Shown here piece after piece: positions 34,530 to 43,537 of a stretch of DNA of 64,000 nucleotides. The notes under the pieces were generated by a model. It did not search any database, was not told where the DNA came from, and saw only the letters and a list, made by a program, of their open reading frames with translations. This stretch comes from Enterococcaceae bacterium (lineage in GTDB: Bacteria; Bacillota; Bacilli; Lactobacillales; Enterococcaceae), in NCBI GenBank assembly GCA_022649665.1, contig JALCOL010000004.1, positions 1 through 64,000 on the forward strand, in the 5' to 3' direction. How positions within the stretch are numbered: position 1 is the first letter of the stretch; each line of letters opens with the position of its first letter. The translations under genes were made by a program, and so were the position numbers.

Positions 34530-37500
34530 TTGAAAAAAGTACTAGTCGCCAACCGCGGCGAAATCGCAATCCGGGTTTTTCGGGCATGTACGGAACTGGG
34601 GATCGCGACCGTCGGGATCTATGCAGAAGAAGACAGCTATTCAGTACATCGTTTCAAAGCCGATGAAGCATATTTAGTAGGAAAGGGAAAGAAGCCGATC
34701 GAAGCGTATTTGGATATGGACGGCATCATCGCGATCGCGAAAAAAAGCGGTGCGGATGCGATTCACCCCGGGTACGGCTTTCTTTCTGAAAATTTGGAAT
34801 TCGCCAAACGTTGCGAAGCCGCCGGTTTGATTTTTATCGGGCCGTCGCTTCATCATTTAGATATTTTCGGTGATAAGATCAAAGCCAAAGCTGCTGCTAA
34901 AGCAGCTGGCATCCAAGGGATCCCCGGAACAGACGGACCAGTTGAGTCGATCGAGGAAGTCTTGGCATTTGCAGATGAATTCGGGTATCCGATCATGATC
35001 AAGGCGGCTTTGGGCGGCGGCGGACGCGGAATGCGTTCGGCATTCACTGCAGAAGAAGCCCGCGAAGGCTATGAACGCGCTAAAAGCGAGGCACTTGCGT
35101 CGTTCGGCAGCGACGAAGTCTATGTCGAAAAATATGTACAAGATCCAAAACATATCGAAGTCCAGATCTTGGGGGATACCCACGGCAACGTCGTCAATCT
35201 GCATGAACGGGATTGTTCCGTGCAGCGGCGCAATCAAAAAGTAGTCGAAGTCGCCCCGTGTGTCTCGCTGACTCCGGAAAAACGCGATGAGATCTGTAGT
35301 GCAGCGGTCAAGCTGATGAAGCATGTCGGCTATATCAACGCCGGAACGGTCGAATTCTTGCTTGAAAAAGATCACTTCTATTTTATTGAAGTCAACCCGC
35401 GTGTCCAAGTGGAGCATACGATCACTGAAATGATCACCGATGTCGATATCGTCCAAGCACAGATCCTGATCGCAGATGGTCAAGATCTCCACCAAGATAT
35501 CGGGATCCCGCAGCAGGAAGACATCCCGCTGATCGGTGCCGCGATCCAGTGCCGGATCACCACAGAAGATCCGCTCAACAACTTTTTGCCTGACACCGGC
35601 AAGATCGATACGTATCGTTCACCGGGCGGCTTTGGGATCCGTTTAGACGTCGGCAATGCTTATACGGGAGCGATCGTGACGCCGTATTTTGATTCGCTTT
35701 TAGTCAAAGTTTCCGTGCAAGCCGCTGATTTTGAACATACGATCCAAAAAATGCTGCGCGCGCTCAAAGAATTTCGGATCCGCGGCGTCAAAACGAATAT
35801 TCCATTTTTGCAAAATGTCTTGAAGCACCCCTTGTTCGTTTCCGGCGAGGCAAAGACGACGTTCATCGACAACGAACCGAATCTCTTCAAATTCCCGAAA
35901 CTGCGCGACCGCGGCAACAAAACGATGAAATATATCGGCGAGATCACACTCAACGGCTTCCCGGGGATCGAAAAAGAACGCAAACATTTCTTTGACGAAC
36001 CGAGGATGCCACGCCATATCGATCGCGTTGAGATCGTGACTCCGAAAGACATTTTGGATGCTGAAGGACCCGAAGCAGTCAGTGATTGGGTCAAACAGCA
36101 GAACCATGTGCTCTTGACGGATACGACCTTCCGCGACGCACATCAAAGCCTGTTGGCAACTCGGATCCGGACGCGCGATTTTGTCAATATCGCCAAACAG
36201 ACCGGGGAAGCAATGCCGCAGCTCTTCTCAAGCGAGATGTGGGGCGGGGCGACGTTCGATGTGGCTTTCCGTTTCTTAAAAGAAGATCCATGGGAACGTC
36301 TGCGTAAAATTCGCAAAGCGATGCCGCATACGCTTTTGCAAATGCTGTTCCGCGGATCAAACGCAGTCGGTTATCAAAACTATCCCGACAATGTCCTTGA
36401 AGCATTCATTCAAGAGGCTGCGGCGAGCGGGATCGATGTCTTTCGGATCTTCGACAGTCTGAACTGGATCCCGCAAATGGAAAAAAGCATCCAATATGTG
36501 CGCGATGCCGGCAAGATCGCCGAAGCAACGATGTGCTATACTGGGGACATCGATGACCCGAACCGCCAAAAATATTCTTTGGAATACTATAAAAATATGG
36601 CAAAAGAGCTCGAAAATCTCGGGGCACATACGATCGCGATCAAAGATATGGCAGGTGTTTTGAAGCCGCAAGCAGCCTATCGCCTAGTCAGTGAACTGAA
36701 AGCGACAGTTGACTTGCCGATCCATCTCCATACGCACGATACGAGCGGCAATGGCGTGATGATCTACTCTGAAGCGATCCGCGCCGGTGTCGATATCGTT
36801 GATGTCGCAGTTAGTGCGCTCTCCGGCGGGACCAGCCAGCCAAGTATGAGCAGTTTGTACTACGCGCTTGAAAACAGCGAATACGCACCGAATATCAATA
36901 TCAAAAATGTCCAGCAGCTCAATCATTACTGGGAAGATGTACGTCCGTATTACTATGCATTTGAAAATGGCATGAATGCACCGCAGACTGAAGTTTATCA
37001 GCACGAGATGCCGGGCGGGCAGTATTCGAACTTGCAGCAGCAAGCGAAAGCAGTCGGCCTCGGCAAAGAATGGGACGACATCAAAGAAATGTATCAAAAA
37101 GTCAACATGATGTTCGGCGACATCGTCAAAGTAACGCCTTCTTCAAAAGTCGTTGGCGATATGGCGCTCTTCATGGTGCAAAATAAGTTGAGTGAAAAAG
37201 ACGTGTATGACAAAGGTGAAACGCTGAATTTCCCTGAGTCGGTGATCAATTTCTTCGAAGGCAACCTTGGCCAGCCGGTCGGCGGCTTCCCGAAAAAATT
37301 GCAGCGGATCATCTTGCACGGCCGACCGGCCTTTACGGTGCGGCCCGGTGAATTAGCCGAACCGGTCGATTTCACGCAAGTCAAAGCTGAATTAGCGAAA
37401 AAAATGGGTGAAGAACCGACGAATCAGCAAGTGCTCAGCTACTTGATGTATCCGGAAGTCTTTATGGATTATTATAAGATGTGGGAAGAATACGGCGACG

Positions 37501-37955
37501 TCACGAAACTCGATACGCCGACCTTCTTTTACGGGATCCGCCAAGGCGAGTCCGTCGAAGTCCAGATCGAACGCGGAAAAACGCTTTTGATCCGCTTGGA
37601 TGAAGTCGGCGAACCGGACGATGAAGGAAACCGCGTACTCTTCTTCAACTTGAACGGTCAACGCCGTGAAGTAGCGATCAAAGATCGTTCGATCATTTCG
37701 ACAGTCAAGACACGCCGCAAGGCTGAGCCGACCGATCCGGATGAGATCGGCGCAACGATGAGCGGCTCGGTGCTGGAAGTCCTGGTCGAAAAAGGGCAAA
37801 AGGTCGAAAAAGGCGAACCGCTTTTGGTAACGGAAGCGATGAAGATGGAAACGACGGTCACAGCCCCTTTTGAAGCTGTCGTCAGAGCGCTTCATGTCAA
37901 AGATGGCGAGAGCATCTCTTCGGGAGATCTCTTGATCGAATTGTCAGAAGTTTAA
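34530..37955 (+). CDS. pyc: pyruvate carboxylase
   Basis: Carboxylates pyruvate to oxaloacetate with ATP and biotin. About 1141 residues in the usual order: biotin carboxylase (about 1-450, with ALGGGGRGMR and VQVEHTITEM), carboxyltransferase barrel (about 530-800, with TTFRDAHQSLLATRIRT and HLHTHDTSGN), and C-terminal biotinyl domain with Lys1105 in TEAMKMET. GAGGGG fits TTG 34530; the GTG at 34521 overlaps that site. The AT-rich 85-base upstream gap can hold its promoter, but none is clear. Confidence 0.97.
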   Translation: MKKVLVANRGEIAIRVFRACTELGIATVGIYAEEDSYSVHRFKADEAYLVGKGKKPIEAYLDMDGIIAIAKKSGADAIHPGYGFLSENLEFAKRCEAAGLIFIGPSLHHLDIFGDKIKAKAAAKAAGIQGIPGTDGPVESIEEVLAFADEFGYPIMIKAALGGGGRGMRSAFTAEEAREGYERAKSEALASFGSDEVYVEKYVQDPKHIEVQILGDTHGNVVNLHERDCSVQRRNQKVVEVAPCVSLTPEKRDEICSAAVKLMKHVGYINAGTVEFLLEKDHFYFIEVNPRVQVEHTITEMITDVDIVQAQILIADGQDLHQDIGIPQQEDIPLIGAAIQCRITTEDPLNNFLPDTGKIDTYRSPGGFGIRLDVGNAYTGAIVTPYFDSLLVKVSVQAADFEHTIQKMLRALKEFRIRGVKTNIPFLQNVLKHPLFVSGEAKTTFIDNEPNLFKFPKLRDRGNKTMKYIGEITLNGFPGIEKERKHFFDEPRMPRHIDRVEIVTPKDILDAEGPEAVSDWVKQQNHVLLTDTTFRDAHQSLLATRIRTRDFVNIAKQTGEAMPQLFSSEMWGGATFDVAFRFLKEDPWERLRKIRKAMPHTLLQMLFRGSNAVGYQNYPDNVLEAFIQEAAASGIDVFRIFDSLNWIPQMEKSIQYVRDAGKIAEATMCYTGDIDDPNRQKYSLEYYKNMAKELENLGAHTIAIKDMAGVLKPQAAYRLVSELKATVDLPIHLHTHDTSGNGVMIYSEAIRAGVDIVDVAVSALSGGTSQPSMSSLYYALENSEYAPNINIKNVQQLNHYWEDVRPYYYAFENGMNAPQTEVYQHEMPGGQYSNLQQQAKAVGLGKEWDDIKEMYQKVNMMFGDIVKVTPSSKVVGDMALFMVQNKLSEKDVYDKGETLNFPESVINFFEGNLGQPVGGFPKKLQRIILHGRPAFTVRPGELAEPVDFTQVKAELAKKMGEEPTNQQVLSYLMYPEVFMDYYKMWEEYGDVTKLDTPTFFYGIRQGESVEVQIERGKTLLIRLDEVGEPDDEGNRVLFFNLNGQRREVAIKDRSIISTVKTRRKAEPTDPDEIGATMSGSVLEVLVEKGQKVEKGEPLLVTEAMKMETTVTAPFEAVVRALHVKDGESISSGDLLIELSEV

Positions 37956-37971
37956 GCAAGGAGGATTGCGG

Positions 37972-39075
37972 GTGAAACGGGCTGGAAGGTTCTTTGCGAT
38001 CTTTGTGATCGTTTTGATTTTGTTTTATGCAAAACCGATTCTTTTTCCGGAAACCCCTGCCTCTCCTGACCGCGAAGCTGCAGAAGAAAAGACCCAAGAG
38101 TATCAAGCATTGCCTTACCAGACGATCTCGACCAATGCTTGGGGCGAGTGGATCGGTCAAAGCGCAGCGACCCTGACAGAAACGTTGGGCGAGCCGCTGC
38201 AGAAATTCAAAGACGGAAACGGACTGGAATGGTGGTCGTTTGGAACAACGGCGCAAGACCGTTTTGCGATCGAAGTCGCTGCTGGAAAAGTCCAGCAAGT
38301 CGTGATCGTCGGCCGCCAAATCGAAGAAGCGCCCTTTACGATCGGCAGCTCGATCGATTCATTGGTCGAGTCCTTTACAACGTATTCGAATTTTATCGTA
38401 CAGCGCGACAATCACGAGTATTCTTTTGAGTTATCGGAAGGCGATCTTTCAGCGATCCCGCTCGTCGCTTTTGATAACGAGACTTTCCTGATGCTTTTTA
38501 TCGACCAGACAGACAATCGCTTGGCGGCGACGCGTTATTTGAGTACGGAGCGCCTCTTGCAGCTGATGCCTTATCATTTGAAAAAAGGAGAAAAAGCGGA
38601 CTTTCCGGCTAATAAACCGGGAAGTGCTGCACAGCGGCAAACACTGACGATCCAACTTTGGAATGATCTGCGTGAAAACAAGAGTCTCTCAAAGTTTGAA
38701 ACAGAACAGTTCCAAGCAAGCAAACTCGAATTAGCGCTCGATGCCTTTTTGAAGACTCCCAAGAAGTTTTTAGAAGAGAAAGAAGCTGGTAAAGCCGCTG
38801 CGGCATTTAAAGCGCCGCAAAAGCATTACGCGTTGAAAGACAAGCAGCTGAAGCCGCTTTTAACCTCTGTCGCGCTGCCGCTCGGAAGTTCGGCTGAATT
38901 TGTGAAACCGGTCGCTGACGATCTCCAGCAGAGTCTTTTTGATTTTGCCGGCGGGTCGCTTGCGAGTGCGCTTCATGCAACAGAGCCGGCTGTGTTGAGT
39001 GTGGCTCTCAAAGCGGAGAATCGGCTGGTCTTGATCGATCCGGCGGAAGCAACGAAAGCGAGTGGAGATTCTTGA
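37972..39075 (+). CDS. membrane-anchored CAP-associated-domain protein (YlbC-like)
   Basis: About 367 residues. An N-terminal membrane anchor (FFAIFVIVLILFYAKPILF) is followed by a CAP-associated N-terminal domain in two repeats (ALPYQTISTNAWGEWIGQSAATLTETLGEPLQ and the later FTIGSSIDSLVESF). Homologues end in a CAP/SCP domain; here the last 160 residues align only loosely (LWNDLRENKSLSKFETEQFQASKLELALDAF) and the usual His/Glu pattern with a HS-x-D-M stretch is not seen. AAGGAGG fits GTG 37972. Sits between pyc and ylbF, the YlbC position. Extracytoplasmic, function unknown. Confidence 0.75.
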   Translation: MKRAGRFFAIFVIVLILFYAKPILFPETPASPDREAAEEKTQEYQALPYQTISTNAWGEWIGQSAATLTETLGEPLQKFKDGNGLEWWSFGTTAQDRFAIEVAAGKVQQVVIVGRQIEEAPFTIGSSIDSLVESFTTYSNFIVQRDNHEYSFELSEGDLSAIPLVAFDNETFLMLFIDQTDNRLAATRYLSTERLLQLMPYHLKKGEKADFPANKPGSAAQRQTLTIQLWNDLRENKSLSKFETEQFQASKLELALDAFLKTPKKFLEEKEAGKAAAAFKAPQKHYALKDKQLKPLLTSVALPLGSSAEFVKPVADDLQQSLFDFAGGSLASALHATEPAVLSVALKAENRLVLIDPAEATKASGDS

Positions 39076-39503
39076 TTTATGATGAAGCATATTTTGAACT
39101 GCTGGAGAAAAGCCGCGAAGTCGGGCAGCGTCTTCGGCGCCATCCTGCATACCTGAACTATCAAGCAGCCAAAAAAGCATTTGCGGCAGACGCTGCTGTG
39201 CAAGCGGAGATCGCAATGTTCGGCCGGGCAAAAGAAAAATGGGAAGAACAGCGCACTTTCGCGCGTTATCGCCCTGAGATCGCCAAACAGCAGCACACGC
39301 TCCAGTCGCAAAAAGCGCGTCTTGATCAATATCCAAGTGTTGCAGCACTCCATCAAGCAGAGTTTGCGCTGCAAAAAGTGTTGGATGAAGTCGCTGAACA
39401 GATCGCACAGACCGTTTCAGAAAAAGTGCGTGTCGATCACGGCAATCCGTTCAGCGCAGCAAAACATTCGTGTGGAGGGAATCATGGAAAAAGAAATTGT
39501 TGA
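39072..39503 (+). CDS. ylbF: YlbF/YmcA family protein
   Basis: A 143-residue helical protein of the YlbF family (YDEAYFELLEKSREVGQRLRRHPAYLNYQAAKKAF). In B. subtilis YlbF, with YmcA and YaaT, forms the complex that promotes RNase Y-dependent mRNA processing and biofilm/competence control. The TTG start overlaps the upstream stop, with a GGAG site; its 3' end overlaps ylbG by 20 bases. Confidence 0.88.
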   Translation: MIYDEAYFELLEKSREVGQRLRRHPAYLNYQAAKKAFAADAAVQAEIAMFGRAKEKWEEQRTFARYRPEIAKQQHTLQSQKARLDQYPSVAALHQAEFALQKVLDEVAEQIAQTVSEKVRVDHGNPFSAAKHSCGGNHGKRNC

Positions 39504-39855
39504 AGCGAAAGCAAACGCCGCACCGTCATTTCAGATGACGGCGCGGCGCGCGCTGATCGTGTACGTCTATAATTTAAAGCATCTGCGCATCTTGAAGCGT
39601 TACGGCTTGATCCAATACGTTTCCCGCAGAATGAAATATGTAGTGCTGTACATGGATGCAGACAAAGAGAAGGAAACGCGGGGAAAAGTTGAAAAACTTC
39701 ATTTTGTTCGTGAAGTGATCCCGTCTTATCGCGCGGAGATCGCGATGAATTTCGGCGAAAAGATCGGGAATACCAAAAAGATCCCGACCGGTCGGCCGAT
39801 CAGCAGTCCGGATGAAGTTCCGGAGATCCGGCTGGCAGAAAACGCGCATATTTGA
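39484..39855 (+). CDS. ylbG: YlbG family protein (UPF0298)
   Basis: 123 residues, with the YlbG core in residues 15-90 (RALIVYVYNLKHLRILKRYGLIQYVSRRMKYVVLYM, AEIAMNFGEKIG). It is longer than the roughly 90 residues usual for the family because of an N-terminal extension (MEKEIVEAKANAAPSFQ) and a C-terminal tail rich in Pro and Glu. GGAGGG fits ATG 39484. Function of the family is unknown. A shared-core hairpin terminator follows. Confidence 0.87.
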   Translation: MEKEIVEAKANAAPSFQMTARRALIVYVYNLKHLRILKRYGLIQYVSRRMKYVVLYMDADKEKETRGKVEKLHFVREVIPSYRAEIAMNFGEKIGNTKKIPTGRPISSPDEVPEIRLAENAHI

Positions 39856-39939
39856 GCAACTGCACGAAAAGAGAGGTTGCGAGAAAAGTGTTCCGCTTCG
39901 AGAAAGAAGCTCATTTGAAACGCCGTTTATTCGGATATC

Positions 39940-39978
39940 GGGACCGTGGCAAGACTTATGTCACGGTCCCCTTTTTTT
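39940..39978 (+). terminator. terminator after ylbG (shared-core hairpin)
   Basis: Stem GGGACCGTGGCA / TGTCACGGTCCC around AGACTTA, then seven T. The core is shared with the hairpins at 42196 and 49164. Confidence 0.92.
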
Positions 39979-40031
39979 CGGGCAAAAAGTTCTTCCAGCG
40001 ATATCTTTCATCCGAAAGAATCGGACAAGTA

Positions 40032-40040
40032 TGTTATACT
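40032..40040 (+). promoter_or_regulatory. extended -10 promoter of rsmD-coaD-sepM
   Basis: TGTTATACT with TG two bases upstream of TATACT and no good -35; 20 bases before the ribosome site. Confidence 0.5.
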
Positions 40041-40073
40041 ATATGAATTGAAAAAGACATGGAGGCATCTAAT

Positions 40074-41119
<1,046 letters not shown>

Positions 41120-41120
41120 C

Positions 41121-42188
41121 ATGAAACAAGTCCCTGTTCAAAAAAAACATGCTTCAAAACGCAGTCTCTATCTTTTGATCGGGATCGTCGTGATCTTAGC
41201 GATTTTAGCGGCCACTTTTTTGCCGATTCCCTATTATTTGGAAGTCCCGGGAACGGCCGAAAAATTGAATGACATCGTGACGGTCGATTCCAAAAATGAT
41301 ACCGCCAAAGGCTCATTCATGCTGACGACGGTCGGTTTGCAGCAGGCCACTTTGACCAGCGCGATCGTGGGGCATTTTCAGCCGTTTGTCGATGTTGTAC
41401 CGAAAGATGAATTGATGGGCGACACCAGCAGTGCAGAGTACGATCAGATCCAAAAATATTATATGACTTCCTCGCAAAATGCTGCGATCCAAGTCGCACT
41501 TGATCTGGCCGGAAAACCGTATACGATGGCGTTTAAAGGCATCTATGTGATGAGCATCCAGCCGAATTCGAAATTCAGCAAAGAGCTGGCAGTTGGCGAT
41601 GTCGTCAATACTGTCGATGGCCGTGCGTTTCAAACGACTGAAGACTTTATGGAGTATGTTCAAAAGCACAAAGTCGGCGACAAATTAACGATCGGGTTTA
41701 CGCATGACGGCAAGCAGAAAACGGCAACGGCACCTTTGATCCGGCTTTCAAACGGGAAAGTCGGGATCGGGATCACATTGACCGATTCGACGGAGATCGA
41801 AAGCGAAGTGCCGATCAAGATCAACGCTGGCGACATCGGCGGACCGTCCGCTGGGCTGATGTTCACGCTCGAAACTTATGAGCTCTTGAGCGGCAAAGAC
41901 TTGCGCCAAGGACGCCAGATCGCCGGGACCGGCACGATCTCTTCTGATGGAAAAGTCGGTGATATCGGCGGAATCGATAAAAAAGTCGTGGCGGCCGACG
42001 CGGCTGGAGCAGTGATCTTTTTCGCGCCGAACAATCCGCTTTCCAAAGAAGAGAAAAAAGCGGATCCGACGGCGAAAACAAATTATGCGACCGCAAAAGC
42101 TGCGGCAGAAAAAATCGGTTCTAAGATGAAGATCGTCCCAGTGAAAAAAGTTCAGGACGCGCTCGACTACTTGGAAAAAACAGAATAA
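41121..42188 (+). CDS. sepM: SepM-type PDZ/Lon-like membrane protease (YlbL)
   Basis: A 355-residue protein with an N-terminal membrane anchor (LYLLIGIVVILAILAATFLPI), a PDZ domain (about 120-210, with GIYVMSIQPNSKFSKELAVGD) and a C-terminal S16/Lon-like protease domain. The catalytic serine is in IGGPSAGLMFTLE and the lysine in IGGIDKKVVAADAAG. Homologues process competence or signalling peptides (SepM in S. mutans) or regulate cell division. AGGGGTGG fits ATG 41121. Confidence 0.9.
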   Translation: MKQVPVQKKHASKRSLYLLIGIVVILAILAATFLPIPYYLEVPGTAEKLNDIVTVDSKNDTAKGSFMLTTVGLQQATLTSAIVGHFQPFVDVVPKDELMGDTSSAEYDQIQKYYMTSSQNAAIQVALDLAGKPYTMAFKGIYVMSIQPNSKFSKELAVGDVVNTVDGRAFQTTEDFMEYVQKHKVGDKLTIGFTHDGKQKTATAPLIRLSNGKVGIGITLTDSTEIESEVPIKINAGDIGGPSAGLMFTLETYELLSGKDLRQGRQIAGTGTISSDGKVGDIGGIDKKVVAADAAGAVIFFAPNNPLSKEEKKADPTAKTNYATAKAAAEKIGSKMKIVPVKKVQDALDYLEKTE

Positions 42189-42195
42189 ACAGAGC

Positions 42196-42232
42196 GGGGA
42201 CTGCGGCAAGATCTTGTCGCAGTCCCCATTTT
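42196..42232 (+). terminator. terminator after sepM (shared-core hairpin)
   Basis: A 16-bp stem (42196-42211 with 42212-42227; one G-U pair) with essentially no loop, then ATTTT. Core GACTGCGGCAAGA resembles the hairpins at 39940 and 49164. Confidence 0.8.
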
Positions 42233-42235
42233 CGA

Positions 42236-42254
42236 ATAAACGGTGTTTCAAAAG
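42236..42254. repeat. dispersed 19-base motif, copy B
   Basis: ATAAACGGTGTT, one variable pyrimidine, CAAAAG; one mismatch to copy A at 10849-10867. As there, it directly follows a hairpin. Confidence 0.6.
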
Positions 42255-42297
42255 CAGCCTTTGCGTATTTATTAGTGAAGCGCAAGGAGGCGGAGAA

Positions 42298-42960
42298 ATG
42301 AAGGAGAATTGGCAGGAATGGCTGATCGAAAGAAAGAAATTGCTGATCATTTGCGGAGTGGGGCTTGCAGCTCTGCTGACGACTTTTTACTTAAAAAGCG
42401 GGGCGGCAGCGCCGGAAACCCCGGCAGCACTTGAGACATCTTTAAGTACGCAGCGCGCTGGTACTGGGAAAGAAAGCAGCACGAGCACTTCTGAGAACAG
42501 CAATTGGTTCGCTGATGTCAAAGGTGCCGTGAAAAAGCCCGGGGTCTATCCGATCACTTCGCAAATGCGGGTGGAAAATTTGATCGCGCTGGCCGGCGGA
42601 GCGATGGAAGAAGCAGATTTGAAGCGTCTCAATCTGGCAGCACAGGTGGCCGATCAAATGGTCGTTTATGTTCCGAAAGTCGGCGAGGAAGTCGCTGAAG
42701 AGTGGACAGCTCCCGTTGACGCAGCCGGATCGGCCGGGAGCGCGGGCAGTTCGGAAAATTCGGATGGAAAAATCAATTTGAACACGGCGACCGCGGCTGA
42801 ACTTCAAACGCTGAACGGGATCGGTGAGAAAAAAGCGGAAGCGATCATCGAATATCGCGAGAAAAACGGCAGCTTTCAAGATGTTGAAGATTTGAAAAAA
42901 GTCAGCGGGATCGGCGAGGCAACGTTTACAAAGCTGGAAGAGTTGATTACAATCAATTAG
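42298..42960 (+). CDS. comEA: ComEA competence DNA receptor
   Basis: A 220-residue protein with an N-terminal membrane anchor (LLIICGVGLAALLTTFYLK), a SLBB domain (about 62-130: FADVKGAVKKPGVYPI, MRVENLIALAGGAMEEADL) and two C-terminal helix-hairpin-helix motifs (INLNTATAAELQTLNGIGEKKAEAI and FQDVEDLKKVSGIG) that bind double-stranded DNA at the cell surface. AAGGAGG fits ATG 42298. A putative sequence with a Ser-Thr-rich linker joins anchor and SLBB. First gene of the comE operon. Confidence 0.93.
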   Translation: MKENWQEWLIERKKLLIICGVGLAALLTTFYLKSGAAAPETPAALETSLSTQRAGTGKESSTSTSENSNWFADVKGAVKKPGVYPITSQMRVENLIALAGGAMEEADLKRLNLAAQVADQMVVYVPKVGEEVAEEWTAPVDAAGSAGSAGSSENSDGKINLNTATAAELQTLNGIGEKKAEAIIEYREKNGSFQDVEDLKKVSGIGEATFTKLEELITIN

Positions 42961-42997
42961 AAAAGTGCAAGAACAGCTATTTAAGGAGGGGTCAGCT

Positions 42998-43537
42998 ATG
43001 GCCGAAAAAGATGAACTTCAACAGCCTATGAACCAAGAACATTCGGAACATATACATAAAGACAGCCGCATTCCGTGGAATCAATATTTCATGGTGCAGG
43101 CACTGCTTTTATCGCTTCGCAGCACATGCGAGCGGTTGTCGGTCGGGGCGACATTGGTCCGGAACAATCGAATCATCGCCGGCGGTTATAATGGGTCGGT
43201 TTCCGGCGATGTCCACTGTTTGGATGAAGGGTGCTATGTAGTTGATGACCACTGTGTTCGGACGATCCATGCCGAAATGAATGCGATCTTGCAATGTGCG
43301 AAACTTGGGATCCCCACTGATGGGTCGGTTATTTATGTGACACATTTCCCGTGTCTTTCCTGCACGAAAATGCTGCTTCAAGCGGGGGTAAAAAAAATTT
43401 ATTATTATCAAGATTACCGCAATGATCCTTACGCAGAGCGTTTGTTCAAACAAGTGGGCGTGACGGTTGAACAAGTCACGCTTGATGAAAAATATTTTCA
43501 GGAGTTTTTTGCGAAGCTGTTCCATCCGGCTGATTAG
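42998..43537 (+). CDS. comEB: ComEB, deoxycytidylate deaminase family
   Basis: A 179-residue zinc deaminase. The zinc and proton-shuttle motifs are TIHAEMNAILQC and HFPCLSCTKMLL. It would convert dCMP to dUMP. Residues 1-30 are a charged, His-containing N-terminal extension compared with many homologues. AAGGAGGG fits ATG 42998. The next gene starts on the base after its stop. Confidence 0.92.
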   Translation: MAEKDELQQPMNQEHSEHIHKDSRIPWNQYFMVQALLLSLRSTCERLSVGATLVRNNRIIAGGYNGSVSGDVHCLDEGCYVVDDHCVRTIHAEMNAILQCAKLGIPTDGSVIYVTHFPCLSCTKMLLQAGVKKIYYYQDYRNDPYAERLFKQVGVTVEQVTLDEKYFQEFFAKLFHPAD

